From the NCBI GenBank assembly GCA_963717455.1, contig OY970336.1:1054001-1118000 (forward strand): 64,000 bases of DNA. Direction: 5' to 3'. Made by a program: the position numbers and the translations under genes. The stretch comes from Bog-473 sp963717455 (GTDB taxonomy: Bacteria; Actinomycetota; Acidimicrobiia; Acidimicrobiales; RAAP-2). Shown here piece by piece: positions 36,071-44,382 of this stretch (its first letter is position 1; each line of letters begins with the position of its first letter). The notes below the pieces were generated by a model. It made no database searches and was not told the origin of the DNA. It saw only the letters and a list, made by a program, of their open reading frames with translations.

Positions 36071-36790
36071 TCAGGCCAAGACCTCGTCGAATAGGTCGAG
36101 CATCGCCTGCCAGGAGCGGCGGTCGGTGGGCTCGTGGTAGGCGATGCCGGGGATGTCGACCCCGGCCGCCCGGGGGTTCGTGAACGAGTGCACGGCGCCG
36201 CCGTAGACGTGCAGCTGCCAGTCCACTCCGCCGGCGCGCATCTCCTCTTCGAAGGCGCGCCGCTCGTCGTTGCCGACGATGGGGTCGTCGGCGCCGATCA
36301 GCGCCAGCACCTTCCCCACGATGTTGCGGGCGTCCTCGGGCCGCACGGTGGAGAGCCCGGCGTGGAAGCCCACCACCGCCTTGAGGTCGGCGCCGCCGCG
36401 CGCCAGCTCGAAGGACAGCGTGCCGCCGAAGCAGTACCCGATGGCGGCCAGGCGGTCGCGGTCGGTGCGCGCCTCGGCGCACAGCACGTCCAGCCCGGCG
36501 GACCCGATCGCCCGGGCGCGCGCCGGGTCGGCCCGCAGCTCGCCGATGCGGGCCATCATCTGCGCCCGGTCCTCGACCGGGCGGCCGCCGCCGTGGTAGT
36601 CGAGCGCGAAGGCCACGTAGCCCAGCTCCTCGGCCAACCGGCCGGCAACGGAGCGCGCGGTGTCGTCGAGGCCCGGGCCCTCGTGGGACACCAGGACGCC
36701 GGGCCGGCGATCGGTACCGTCGGGTAATGCGAGGAGCCCGACCATGGTGCGGCCGTCGGCCTCGTAGGAGATGTCGCGGGTGGTGACCAT
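36071..36790 (-). CDS. Dienelactone hydrolase family protein
   Basis: A 239-residue alpha/beta hydrolase with a cysteine nucleophile in IGYCFGGTLSFE, a candidate acid in LIGADDPIV and the histidine in YGGAVHSFTNP. Dienelactone hydrolases open lactones in chlorocatechol breakdown, but most homologues have other ester or lactone substrates. It diverges from the lipoprotein gene across a 43-bp gap. It may be co-transcribed with the amidohydrolase and acyl-CoA dehydrogenases. Confidence 0.88.
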   Translation of the reverse strand: MVTTRDISYEADGRTMVGLLALPDGTDRRPGVLVSHEGPGLDDTARSVAGRLAEELGYVAFALDYHGGGRPVEDRAQMMARIGELRADPARARAIGSAGLDVLCAEARTDRDRLAAIGYCFGGTLSFELARGGADLKAVVGFHAGLSTVRPEDARNIVGKVLALIGADDPIVGNDERRAFEEEMRAGGVDWQLHVYGGAVHSFTNPRAAGVDIPGIAYHEPTDRRSWQAMLDLFDEVLA

Positions 36791-36833
36791 GGGCGCACGG
36801 TACTCGCCGCCGGCCGACGCCATACTTACCCCG

Positions 36834-37988
36834 ATGAGGGGGCACGAGGACCGACGCCTGCAAGCGGCATTGACGGTCGCAGCCCTGGGACTGGCGCTGG
36901 CATCCTGCAGCTCCAGCCCCTCCTCGCCGAAGGCCGCCCCCCCGGCTCCGCACCACGGCGGCTCGACGCCGTCCTCGCCGTCGTCCACCACCACGACCGC
37001 CACCCCGCCTTCCACGCTACCTCCCGTGGCCACGTCGGGGCCGTTGACGGCGGGGTCGCCGATCCCTCTCCCGTTCTCGGCCGACCGCGTCGCCGCCGCC
37101 GAGAGCCCCGACGGCGCCGTGTTCGCTGCACCGCAGGACCCGACCAGCCCCGCTCCCGCCGTCACCTGGGTGGTCGACGCCAACGGCCCTGCCGCCATCG
37201 CCGAGCACGTGCCCGCCGGCGTCGCCGCGCTGGCGGACGACAGCACCAACTTCTACGTGGCGACCTACGCCACGGTGTACGGCTACAACCGCGCCAGCGG
37301 CAACCAGGACGGCCAGTGGACGATGCCACCCGTCAACGCGGCCAACAGCTCCGACGACAACCTGGTCTCTCTGGCGGCGGCCGGCGGCAGGGTGTTCGTC
37401 TCGGTGACCCAGGGCAACACGGTCAGCGTGTACAGCCTCGACCCGACGACCTCGGCGGCGCCGCACCTGGTCGTGCGCGGACTCGGTGACGCCATTGGGC
37501 CCGACGGCTCCGTCTACTACGAGAGCGACGACCACCACCTCGCCGTCGCGCGCCCCGGCGGGGCCAGCGCGACCGGCCCGGTCCTCGCCCACACGCCGAA
37601 CGGCCTGGGCGGCGGCGTCCAGTACGTCGATGTCGTCGCCGGCGGCGCGGTGTGGGTCAGCCAGCCCGCCGGTCAGGGGCTCGACGCCGAGTTCACCACC
37701 TACGACACCACGACCCTGGGCGTGCTCGGCTCGTACAGCGGCTCGGTGACGAGCAGCGTGGTGGACTCCGCCGCGGGCCCGCTCGTGCTCGTCCCGGCGG
37801 GGAACGGCGCGTCGTGCCCCCAGGCGTCGCCGCCGATCCCGGCCTCGTGCGTGCTGCGCATCGACCCGCACGGCGTCATGAGCGATGCGGTGGGGGTCGG
37901 GGCGGCGGTCACGCTCATCGGCCCCGGGCCGGCCGTCGTCGTGTCGGACACCGCGACCGGCCAGTTCGACCTGGTGCGGCTGTCCTAG
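36834..37988 (+). CDS. Secreted lipoprotein of unknown function
   Basis: A 384-residue protein. A basic N-terminus and hydrophobic stretch end in the lipobox LALASC, so the Cys would be lipidated. A Ser/Thr/Pro linker (SSPSSTTTTATPPSTLPPV) spaces the domain from the membrane. The rest has repeating beta-strand patterns (DSTNFYVATYATVYGYN, GGRVFVSVTQGNTVSVYSLD, GGAVWVSQPAGQG) that suggest a beta-propeller. No catalytic motif is recognised. Confidence 0.75.
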   Translation: MRGHEDRRLQAALTVAALGLALASCSSSPSSPKAAPPAPHHGGSTPSSPSSTTTTATPPSTLPPVATSGPLTAGSPIPLPFSADRVAAAESPDGAVFAAPQDPTSPAPAVTWVVDANGPAAIAEHVPAGVAALADDSTNFYVATYATVYGYNRASGNQDGQWTMPPVNAANSSDDNLVSLAAAGGRVFVSVTQGNTVSVYSLDPTTSAAPHLVVRGLGDAIGPDGSVYYESDDHHLAVARPGGASATGPVLAHTPNGLGGGVQYVDVVAGGAVWVSQPAGQGLDAEFTTYDTTTLGVLGSYSGSVTSSVVDSAAGPLVLVPAGNGASCPQASPPIPASCVLRIDPHGVMSDAVGVGAAVTLIGPGPAVVVSDTATGQFDLVRLS

Positions 37989-38080
37989 CGGCCCGGTCGC
38001 CATCGGCACGGCTCGGTCCGATCCGGCGCCGCGTCGTCACGACAGCGGTTGCCACTGTCGCCCCGACGTCGGAGGGGACC

Positions 38081-38176
38081 TTGGCCAACGCCGATGAGAC
38101 AGCGAAGAGCGGCACCAGCCTGGGCAAGGGTCGGATGGAGGCGTTCAGTGACGGCGTGCTGGCGATCGCCATCACG
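38081..38176 (+). pseudogene. 5' remnant of a TMEM175-family potassium channel gene
   Basis: A TTG with GGAGGGG 4 bp upstream opens a frame reading LGKGRMEAFSDGVLAIAIT, the highly conserved first-helix signature of bacterial TMEM175 (DUF1211) channels. The similarity stops after ATCACG and the sequence runs into the 3' end of the glycosylase gene. Only about 32 codons survive, so a deletion or rearrangement joined here. Confidence 0.6.
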
Positions 38177-38195
38177 CACCGAGCACGGGCGGGAC

Positions 38196-38864
38196 TCAGG
38201 GCTCCACCGCGGCGGGCGTCTCGAACTCGGCCCCGAAGAGGTAGGCGGTGGCCAGGCTGCGGTACGGCCGCCACGGCTCGGCGATCCGGAGGACGTCCTC
38301 AGGCGTGGGGAGACGATCGAGGCCGTAGGCGCGCTGGATCACCTTGCGCAACGCCAGGTCGCCCGGGAGCACGATGTCGGGGCGATCGAGGGCGATGATC
38401 AGCATCCCGTGCACCGTCCACGGCCCGATGCCCGCGATGGTGGTCAACCTGGCCTCGATCTCCTCGTCGGACAGGGCGCGCAGGTCGCGGTCCGACAGCA
38501 CGCCGTCGGCGAACTGCGCCGCCACGGCGCGCAGCGTCTCGACCTTCCTTCCCGACAGCCCGGTACCGCGGAGCGCCGACGCGTCCAACGCGAGCAATTC
38601 GGTCGGCTCGGGCAGCCGCCCGCCGAACTCTGCGCAGAGGTGCTCGAGGATGCGGCGGGTGGCGGCGACGGAGAGCTGCTGGCCGACGACCTGGAACACG
38701 AGCGCGCCGAAAGCATCCATGGGTGGCAGGTCGACCAGCCACGAGCGAGGGTCGAAGTTGGGGTGCGCCGCGATGATGTGAGCCAGCACGGGGTCCGCCC
38801 GGCGGAGGTGCGCCAGCGCGGCATCGGGCGCGGCGACGACGCGGCGATGGGGGTCGTAGGTCAA
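38196..38864 (-). CDS. DNA-3-methyladenine glycosylase (HhH-GPD family)
   Basis: A 222-residue protein like the catalytic domain of AlkA: LVFQVVGQQLSVAATRRILEHL, the helix-hairpin-helix with its Gly-rich turn in LTTIAGIGPWTVHGMLIIALDRPDIVLPGD (the last D is the catalytic acid), and EPWRPYRSLATAYLF. It excises alkylated purines. The TTG start overlaps the upstream stop as TTGA and fits homologue length; longer frames upstream overlap another gene. Confidence 0.85.
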   Translation of the reverse strand: MTYDPHRRVVAAPDAALAHLRRADPVLAHIIAAHPNFDPRSWLVDLPPMDAFGALVFQVVGQQLSVAATRRILEHLCAEFGGRLPEPTELLALDASALRGTGLSGRKVETLRAVAAQFADGVLSDRDLRALSDEEIEARLTTIAGIGPWTVHGMLIIALDRPDIVLPGDLALRKVIQRAYGLDRLPTPEDVLRIAEPWRPYRSLATAYLFGAEFETPAAVEP

Positions 38865-39343
38865 GAGCGCATCGAGACGCCGCCGTCGGGGCCGAGCGGC
38901 TGCCGCCGGGTATAGGTGATGTCGAAGTCGTGTTCCCACGTTGCGCCATCGAACGACTTCTCCCAACGCGACGTGATCGTCTTCCGGTCCGGGCTCACTC
39001 GGCCTTCGAAGCGTTGCGAGAAACCGGGAGTCGTGCGCCACAACTGCCAGGTTGCCTCTTTCAAGCGCATCTCGTAGATCCGTGACACACCTCGGATGTC
39101 GGAGTAGAGGACTGTGTAGTCTGCGCCGGATTCGTCCCGGCCGATCGCCCAGCGTGCCGACGGAGGGTTCCCCGACTGCTCGCTCTGGCGCATCACCAGA
39201 AGGGCACCGTCTTCGATCCACTCGAAGGTGACGTCCCCATGAGCGGTGTCGTCAGGACTGGGCAGGAATGGCGCGTTGGATATCTCCATGTCCCACTCGC
39301 CCGAGAGGAACTCGAGATCCGCAAGCGCTGGATTGTGCTTCAC
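38861..39343 (-). CDS. DUF1579-like / lipocalin-type small protein
   Basis: A 160-residue protein: LADLEFLSGEWDMEI, then alternating strands (DVTFEWIEDGALLVMRQ, ADYTVLYSDIRGVSRIYEM, WQLWRTTPGFSQRFEGRVSPDRKTITSRWEKS). This is a beta-barrel pattern of the DUF1579 or nitrobindin-like kind. Function unknown. Codon use is less GC-biased than in neighbours, so the gene may have been acquired recently. Its stop overlaps the glycosylase start. Confidence 0.65.
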   Translation of the reverse strand: MKHNPALADLEFLSGEWDMEISNAPFLPSPDDTAHGDVTFEWIEDGALLVMRQSEQSGNPPSARWAIGRDESGADYTVLYSDIRGVSRIYEMRLKEATWQLWRTTPGFSQRFEGRVSPDRKTITSRWEKSFDGATWEHDFDITYTRRQPLGPDGGVSMRS

Positions 39344-39483
39344 CCAATCCCCAGGAGTGCTCAGTAGACGACCCGGAAGCCCTGATGAAGGTGATCCGAC
39401 CGGGCCCGGTCCGACACCATGTCACATCTTGTCGTGCTGAAGGGTCTTAGAGGTCGTAGACGACACAGCGGAAGGAGATCACC

Positions 39484-39954
39484 ATGGACGCCCGACTCGA
39501 CCCCTATGACAATGCCATCGCCCTGAAATTCGTCAAGTACCTCAACTCATCGGGCGGGGTCGTGACCGATTCGAGTCTGCCGGCCGCGACGCAGGAGCTG
39601 GTGAAGATCCGGGCCAGCCAGATCAACGGGTGTTCGGGCTGCCTCGATATGCACACCAAGGACGCCGAGCATCGCGGCGAAAGCTCTGTGCGGCTTCACC
39701 TGATCGCCGCCTGGCGGGAGGCCACGGTCTTCACCGAGGCCGAGAAGGCCGCCCTGGAACTCACCGAGCAAGGGACCCGCCTCGCGGATGCCCGCGGCGT
39801 GTCCGACGAAGCCTGGGAGGACGCAGCCAGGCACTACGACGACGAGCAGCTCGGCGCACTCGTGTGCCTCATCGCCCTCATCAACACCTACAACCGTCTC
39901 AACGTCATCACCCGCCAGCCCGCAGGCGACTACCAGCCTGGCCAGTGGGGATGA
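39484..39954 (+). CDS. Carboxymuconolactone decarboxylase family protein (AhpD-like)
   Basis: A 156-residue alpha-helical protein with the AhpD-type redox motif NGCSGCLDMHTKDA (CxxC plus downstream His) and preceding VKIRASQI. Such proteins act as alkylhydroperoxidases or reductants. GGAAGGAG lies 9 bp upstream of the ATG. It stands alone between unrelated genes. The partner reductant is unknown. Confidence 0.9.
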   Translation: MDARLDPYDNAIALKFVKYLNSSGGVVTDSSLPAATQELVKIRASQINGCSGCLDMHTKDAEHRGESSVRLHLIAAWREATVFTEAEKAALELTEQGTRLADARGVSDEAWEDAARHYDDEQLGALVCLIALINTYNRLNVITRQPAGDYQPGQWG

Positions 39955-40011
39955 GGGCAGAGCGTGCGACCGTCGCCGGGCCGGCGCGCCGGGACCGCAT
40001 CGAGCCCCGTG

Positions 40012-40884
40012 CTATGACCCTTGGCCGCTCACGGTCCGCAGGATCTCCTCGAGGTGGTCCACGACGAGCAGATGACCCTCTCCGGGGCATTCGTGCATGC
40101 GAGCCCCCGGGATGCGATCCGCCTGGAGCCGTCCATGGGAGAACGGAACGTTGCGGTCCTGGTCGCCATGCCAGACGTTGACGGGCGGCGTGATGTCTTC
40201 GAGGCGGAAGCCCCAGTCTGTCGCGAAGAGGTGGAAGTCCTGTGCAGCTGCCATCGCGCTGGTCGAGGAGAACCGTCGGTAGTCCTCCATGAAGGCCGCT
40301 TTCACCTTCGGACGGTTCAACACCTCGAGATCGCACGCCGGGAGTTGTCGAGGAGCAGCTCGTAGTGCCAGTTCGGGCCACCGGCGGAAGACGTATCCGC
40401 TGATTGCAAACGGGGGATAGGCCAGATGCTCGGAACGGCGGGCCAATCGAACGATCCCCTTGTTGAGGCCCATCATTCCCTCTTCGGCTGCGGTCTCAAC
40501 CAGCGGGCCCACGCCACTCACGATGCCGGCACCGATCACCCGATCGGGCAGAAACCGAGCACAGGCGGCGGCGTGAGGGCCTCCGCCTGAAATTCCGATG
40601 ACCGAGAACTTGTCGACGTTCAGGTGGTCGGCGAGGGAGGAGACGTCCACGGCCCAATCTGCCAATGTACGGCCTGGCTGGAACGTGCTGTGTCCGTATC
40701 CAGGACGGTCCACCGCGACGAATCGGACCTGGGCTGCGTTGATCGGCTCCTCGTCGAATGACACTTGGAGGCGTGATCCGGGTGTCCCGTGAAAAACGAA
40801 CACCGCCGGACCTGCGGGGTGGCCCACCTCGAGCCACGCCAGTTCACGACCGTCGGGCAACTCCATCACCACGGTGTCATTCAT
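40012..40884 (-). CDS. Alpha/beta hydrolase
   Basis: A 290-residue alpha/beta hydrolase. VFVFHGTPGSRLQ forms the oxyanion loop, FVAVDRPGYGHS follows, and the nucleophile elbow is GISGGGPHA. WHGDQDRNVP and PGEGHLLVV give the acid and histidine. Codon use is lower in GC than in the neighbours. Its start lies 14 bp downstream of the SDR stop on the same strand, so the two are probably co-transcribed. Substrate unknown. Confidence 0.85.
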   Translation of the reverse strand: MNDTVVMELPDGRELAWLEVGHPAGPAVFVFHGTPGSRLQVSFDEEPINAAQVRFVAVDRPGYGHSTFQPGRTLADWAVDVSSLADHLNVDKFSVIGISGGGPHAAACARFLPDRVIGAGIVSGVGPLVETAAEEGMMGLNKGIVRLARRSEHLAYPPFAISGYVFRRWPELALRAAPRQLPACDLEVLNRPKVKAAFMEDYRRFSSTSAMAAAQDFHLFATDWGFRLEDITPPVNVWHGDQDRNVPFSHGRLQADRIPGARMHECPGEGHLLVVDHLEEILRTVSGQGS

Positions 40885-40898
40885 GTCTCCGACCCTCC

Positions 40899-41711
40899 TC
40901 AGTAGTGCATGGAGACGCCGCCGTTCGGGCTGAGCAACTGCCCGGTCACGAAGCTGGCGGCGTCCGAGGCGAGGTACAGCACGCAGTAGGCGATGTCGGC
41001 GGTCACCCCCACGCGGCGCAGGGGTGTCATGCGGGCCATCGGCGCCAGCATGGCCGCCTTGCCCTGCTCGTTGATGGTCCCGTCGGGGTTGGTGTAGTAG
41101 CGCGCCGTCATGTTGCTCGGGACGAACCCGGGCGCCACGGTGTTGACCCGCACGCCGTGCTCGCCCACCTCGACGGCCATCGTCTTGGTCAGCTGCGCGA
41201 CGCCGGCCTTGCAGATGGCGTAGGGCCCGATGCCGGGCGCGGGTGTGAGCACGGCCGCCGAGGACATGTTGACGATGGAGCCGCCGCGCTGCGCCACCAT
41301 CACCCTCCCGGCGGCCTGGCATCCGTAGACCACGCCCTTGAGGTTCACCGACAGGATGCGGTCGAACTCGTCCGGGTCGAGGTCGATGATGGTGCTGTCG
41401 ATCATGATCCCGGCGATGTTGCACATGACGTGCAGGCCGCCGTGGCGCGCAGCCACCATGTCGACGAGCGTCGCCGCCGCGCCGAACTGCGAGACGTCGA
41501 GCTGCGCGCTCTCCGCCCTCCCGCCCTGGCCGAGGATGGCGCTCGCCGTCTCGGAGGCCGCGGCCGCGTCGATGTCCGCACAGACCACGGTGGCGCCGGC
41601 CCCGGCCAGCACCTCGGCCGTGGTGCGCCCGATGCTGCCGCCGGCCCCGGTCACCAACGCCACGCGCCCCCTCAGGTCGAACGCGTCTCGCACACTCCGG
41701 GCAGTCTCCAC
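40899..41711 (-). CDS. SDR family oxidoreductase
   Basis: A 270-residue short-chain dehydrogenase with ALVTGAGGSIGRTTAEVL for NAD(P) binding, CNIAGIM, the active-site Ser and Tyr in NMSSAAVLTPAPGIGPYAICKAG and VTGQLLSPNGGVSMHY at the end. The Ala in the usual NNAG (here NIAG) is retained but Asn-Asn is Asn-Ile. Substrate unknown. Confidence 0.9.
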   Translation of the reverse strand: METARSVRDAFDLRGRVALVTGAGGSIGRTTAEVLAGAGATVVCADIDAAAASETASAILGQGGRAESAQLDVSQFGAAATLVDMVAARHGGLHVMCNIAGIMIDSTIIDLDPDEFDRILSVNLKGVVYGCQAAGRVMVAQRGGSIVNMSSAAVLTPAPGIGPYAICKAGVAQLTKTMAVEVGEHGVRVNTVAPGFVPSNMTARYYTNPDGTINEQGKAAMLAPMARMTPLRRVGVTADIAYCVLYLASDAASFVTGQLLSPNGGVSMHY

Positions 41712-41743
41712 CGGCGCACCTTACGTGCCCGGTGGCCCCGCCT

Positions 41744-42223
41744 TCAGGCCGCGTCCGCCCTGGGCTCTATCCGGTAGACGGGGTAGTCGGCGGCGATATG
41801 CTCGAACTCGCCGAGCGGCGCGGTGCGGTCGACCGGGATGTGGGGCCGGGCCCCGGGGGCGAGTGTGAGGTAGCGGCGGATGATGGGTGCCCGCACCGCA
41901 GGGTCGATCTCGATCAGGCTCACCGCCTCCCGCTTGCCGTGGCGCAGCTGCGCCCGCCCGCCGTCCGCTTCGAGGTTCCGGACCCAGTTCGACTTCGACC
42001 CCAGCATGGAGACGAGATAGCGCTCGCCTTCGTAGTCGGCGATGACGACGGGGAACGAGACGATCTTGCCGCTGCGACGGCCGCGGACCTCCAGCGTGCC
42101 GGCCCGGCTGGGCCACACGCCGGCGGCGAAGGCCAGGGCGGACAACTGGTTCTGCAGTTTGGCGAACCGGTTCGGGTGGCCGCCCCTGTACAACCAGCGC
42201 AGGTAGTCGCCGTAGCTCCGCAT
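41744..42223 (-). CDS. Deazaflavin (F420)-dependent nitroreductase family protein
   Basis: A 159-residue split-barrel protein of the Ddn/DUF385 family: TLEVRGRRSGKIVSFPVVIADYEGERYLVSMLGSKSNWVRNLEADGG. Such proteins bind F420H2 and reduce quinones or nitro compounds. The start MRSYGDYLRWLY was chosen for family length. It supports the view that the organism makes F420. Confidence 0.85.
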   Translation of the reverse strand: MRSYGDYLRWLYRGGHPNRFAKLQNQLSALAFAAGVWPSRAGTLEVRGRRSGKIVSFPVVIADYEGERYLVSMLGSKSNWVRNLEADGGRAQLRHGKREAVSLIEIDPAVRAPIIRRYLTLAPGARPHIPVDRTAPLGEFEHIAADYPVYRIEPRADAA

Positions 42224-42272
42224 GCTTCGATGGTGCGACGACCGCGTCCGGCCCGCCAGGGCCCAAGTGCCC

Positions 42273-42773
42273 TTAGGTGGTGACGCCCTCGACGGCGAGC
42301 AGCGCACGCTTGATCTTCAGGCCGCCGCCGTACCCGCCGATCCCGTTGCTCGCCAGCACGCGGTGACAGGGCACGATGATCGGGATCGGGTTGCGGCCGT
42401 TGGCCTGGCCCACGGCCCGGGGCGCCCTGGGGCGCCCGACCCGGCGGGCCAGCTCGCCGTAGCTGATCGTCTCGCCATAGGGGATGCGGCACAGCTCGGC
42501 CCAGACCTCCCGTTGGAAGGGGGTGCCGTCGAGCTCCATCGTGACCTCGAACTCGGTGCGTTCGCCGGCGAAGTACTCCTCGAGCTGGGCCGCCGTCTCC
42601 TTGAGGATCGGGGGCACGTCGTCCACGTCGCGGCGCCCATGCCGGCGCTCGTGGGGAAGCCAGACGCCGATCAGCACGTCGCCGTCGCACTCGAGGACGA
42701 GGTGGCCGATCGGGGTGTCGAGCGGCATGGTGGCGGTGGTGGTGGCGGCGCTGCGGGTGGTGGCGGTGCTCAT
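42273..42773 (-). CDS. ogt: Methylated-DNA-protein cysteine methyltransferase
   Basis: A 166-residue suicide repair protein. The active-site motif is NPIPIIVPCHRVLASNG, with FQREVWAELCRIPYGETISYGELA forming the DNA-binding helix-turn-helix. It transfers alkyl groups from O6-alkylguanine to the Cys. The start overlaps the stop of the Ada-AlkA gene as ATGA, so the two repair functions are coupled. Confidence 0.93.
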   Translation of the reverse strand: MSTATTRSAATTTATMPLDTPIGHLVLECDGDVLIGVWLPHERRHGRRDVDDVPPILKETAAQLEEYFAGERTEFEVTMELDGTPFQREVWAELCRIPYGETISYGELARRVGRPRAPRAVGQANGRNPIPIIVPCHRVLASNGIGGYGGGLKIKRALLAVEGVTT

Positions 42774-44332
42774 GCGGCACGTCCTTTCAGTGGTGGGGAG
42801 GGGAGGGCGTGGGCCGGGGCAGGGAGCGACCACAGGTGCACCATGGCGTAGCTCCGCCACGGGCGCCACGACTCGGTCAGGCCCACGAGGCGGGCGGGGT
42901 CGTCGGGCAGCCCGATGGCTCGGGCCGCCCGTCGGATGCCGAGGTCGGTCGGCATGAACGCGTCGGGGTCGCGCAGTGCGCGCATGGCCACGTACTCGGC
43001 GGTCCAGGGCCCGATGCCGGGCAGCTGCACCAGCGACCGGCGCACCTCGTGGGGGTCGGCGCCCGGGTCGATCACGACGTCGCCGCGCTCGACCGCCTCG
43101 GCCAGCGCGACGAGGGCCCGGCGCCGCCCCGCCGGCATGGCGAATGCGCCCGGCACGCGGCCCGCCAGCTCGGCCAGCGCGGCCGGCGTCGGGAAGAGGT
43201 GCGTGATCGTGCCGTCGGCCCCGGGCAGAGGGTCGCCGCCGGCCTGCACGAGGCGCCCGGCGACGGTGCGTGCCCCCGACACGGAGACCTGCTGGCCGAT
43301 CACGGCGCGCACGGCCAGCTCGAAGCCGTCGGCGGCGCCGGGAACCCGGCGCCCCGGGTCGCGCTCGACGACCGGGCCCACCAGCGCGTCGCCGCGCAGG
43401 GCCTCCCACACCGCGACCGGGTCGGCGTCGAGGTCGAGCAGCTGGCGGCAGCGAGAGACGGCGGTGGTGAGGTCGCGCAGATCCGACAGGACGAGCTCCC
43501 CTTCCACATAGGAGGGACCGCTCCGCTGGTCGGCGCCGTCCCCCCCGCCCTGGGGGGCTCGCAGCGCCACGATGCCGTGGCCGTGGGGCAAGCGCAGGCT
43601 GCGGCGGTAGGACGAGCCGTCGAGCGACTCCACCCCGGGCAGGGCGCGGGTGCCGAGGAAGGCGAGCACCGACTGCGGGCTGAACGGGCGCCGGCACGGG
43701 AGCCGGAGCCGGATGGCCTGGGCGCCGCCGCCCGCGCCGGCGCGGGCGCCCCGTTTGCCCGAAGCGGTCCGTGCCGCGCGCGCCCGCAGGCCGCTCGGTG
43801 TGTCGGCGAAGATCTGGCGCACCGTGTCGTTGCACTGGCGCACGCTGGCGAAGCCGGCGGCGAACGCGACGTGCGCGATGGGGAGGTCCGTCGTCTCGAG
43901 CAGGATGCGCGCCGTCTGGCTGCATTGGGCGCGGGCGATGGCGAGCGGTCCGGTCCCCACCTCTGCCGTGACGAGCCGGTTCAGCTGGCGCGGGCTGTAG
44001 CTGAGGCGTCGGGCCAGGCCCTCGATCCCCTCGCGGTCGACGATGCCGTCACGGATGAGCCGCATGGCGCGCGCCACGACGTCGGCCCGGATGTTCCACT
44101 CCGGCGATCCGGGCGTGGCGTCGGGCCGGCAGCGCAGGCAGGCGCGGAACCCGGCCTGCTGGGCGGCGGCCGCGGTGGGGTAGAAGCGGACGTTCTCCCG
44201 CTTGGGCGTACGGGCCGGGCAGCTGGGCCGGCAGTAGATCCCGGTCGAGGTGACGGCACAGAAGAACCAGCCGTCGAAACGGGCGTCCTTGCTCTGCGCC
44301 GCCTGGTAGCAGCGGTCCGGGTCCTCAATCAC
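42770..44332 (-). CDS. Ada methyl-phosphotriester domain fused to AlkA-type glycosylase
   Basis: A 520-residue fusion. Residues 1-80 are the Ada zinc domain (FFCAVTSTGIYCRPSCPARTPKRENV, FRACLRCRPD), where Cys38 is the likely methyl acceptor. Residues 85-190 are an AraC-type DNA-binding domain, and the C-terminal 280 residues are an AlkA glycosylase (AVRAVIGQQVSVSGARTVAGRL, LVQLPGIGPWTAEYVAMRALRDPDAFMPTDLG). It would sense methylation damage, activate repair genes and remove alkyl bases. This fusion is common in actinomycetes. Confidence 0.93.
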   Translation of the reverse strand: MIEDPDRCYQAAQSKDARFDGWFFCAVTSTGIYCRPSCPARTPKRENVRFYPTAAAAQQAGFRACLRCRPDATPGSPEWNIRADVVARAMRLIRDGIVDREGIEGLARRLSYSPRQLNRLVTAEVGTGPLAIARAQCSQTARILLETTDLPIAHVAFAAGFASVRQCNDTVRQIFADTPSGLRARAARTASGKRGARAGAGGGAQAIRLRLPCRRPFSPQSVLAFLGTRALPGVESLDGSSYRRSLRLPHGHGIVALRAPQGGGDGADQRSGPSYVEGELVLSDLRDLTTAVSRCRQLLDLDADPVAVWEALRGDALVGPVVERDPGRRVPGAADGFELAVRAVIGQQVSVSGARTVAGRLVQAGGDPLPGADGTITHLFPTPAALAELAGRVPGAFAMPAGRRRALVALAEAVERGDVVIDPGADPHEVRRSLVQLPGIGPWTAEYVAMRALRDPDAFMPTDLGIRRAARAIGLPDDPARLVGLTESWRPWRSYAMVHLWSLPAPAHALPSPPLKGRAA

Positions 44333-44382
44333 GGGTGCCAGCGTGACACGCCGCGGTGACGATTACTGGCGGGAATCGGACA

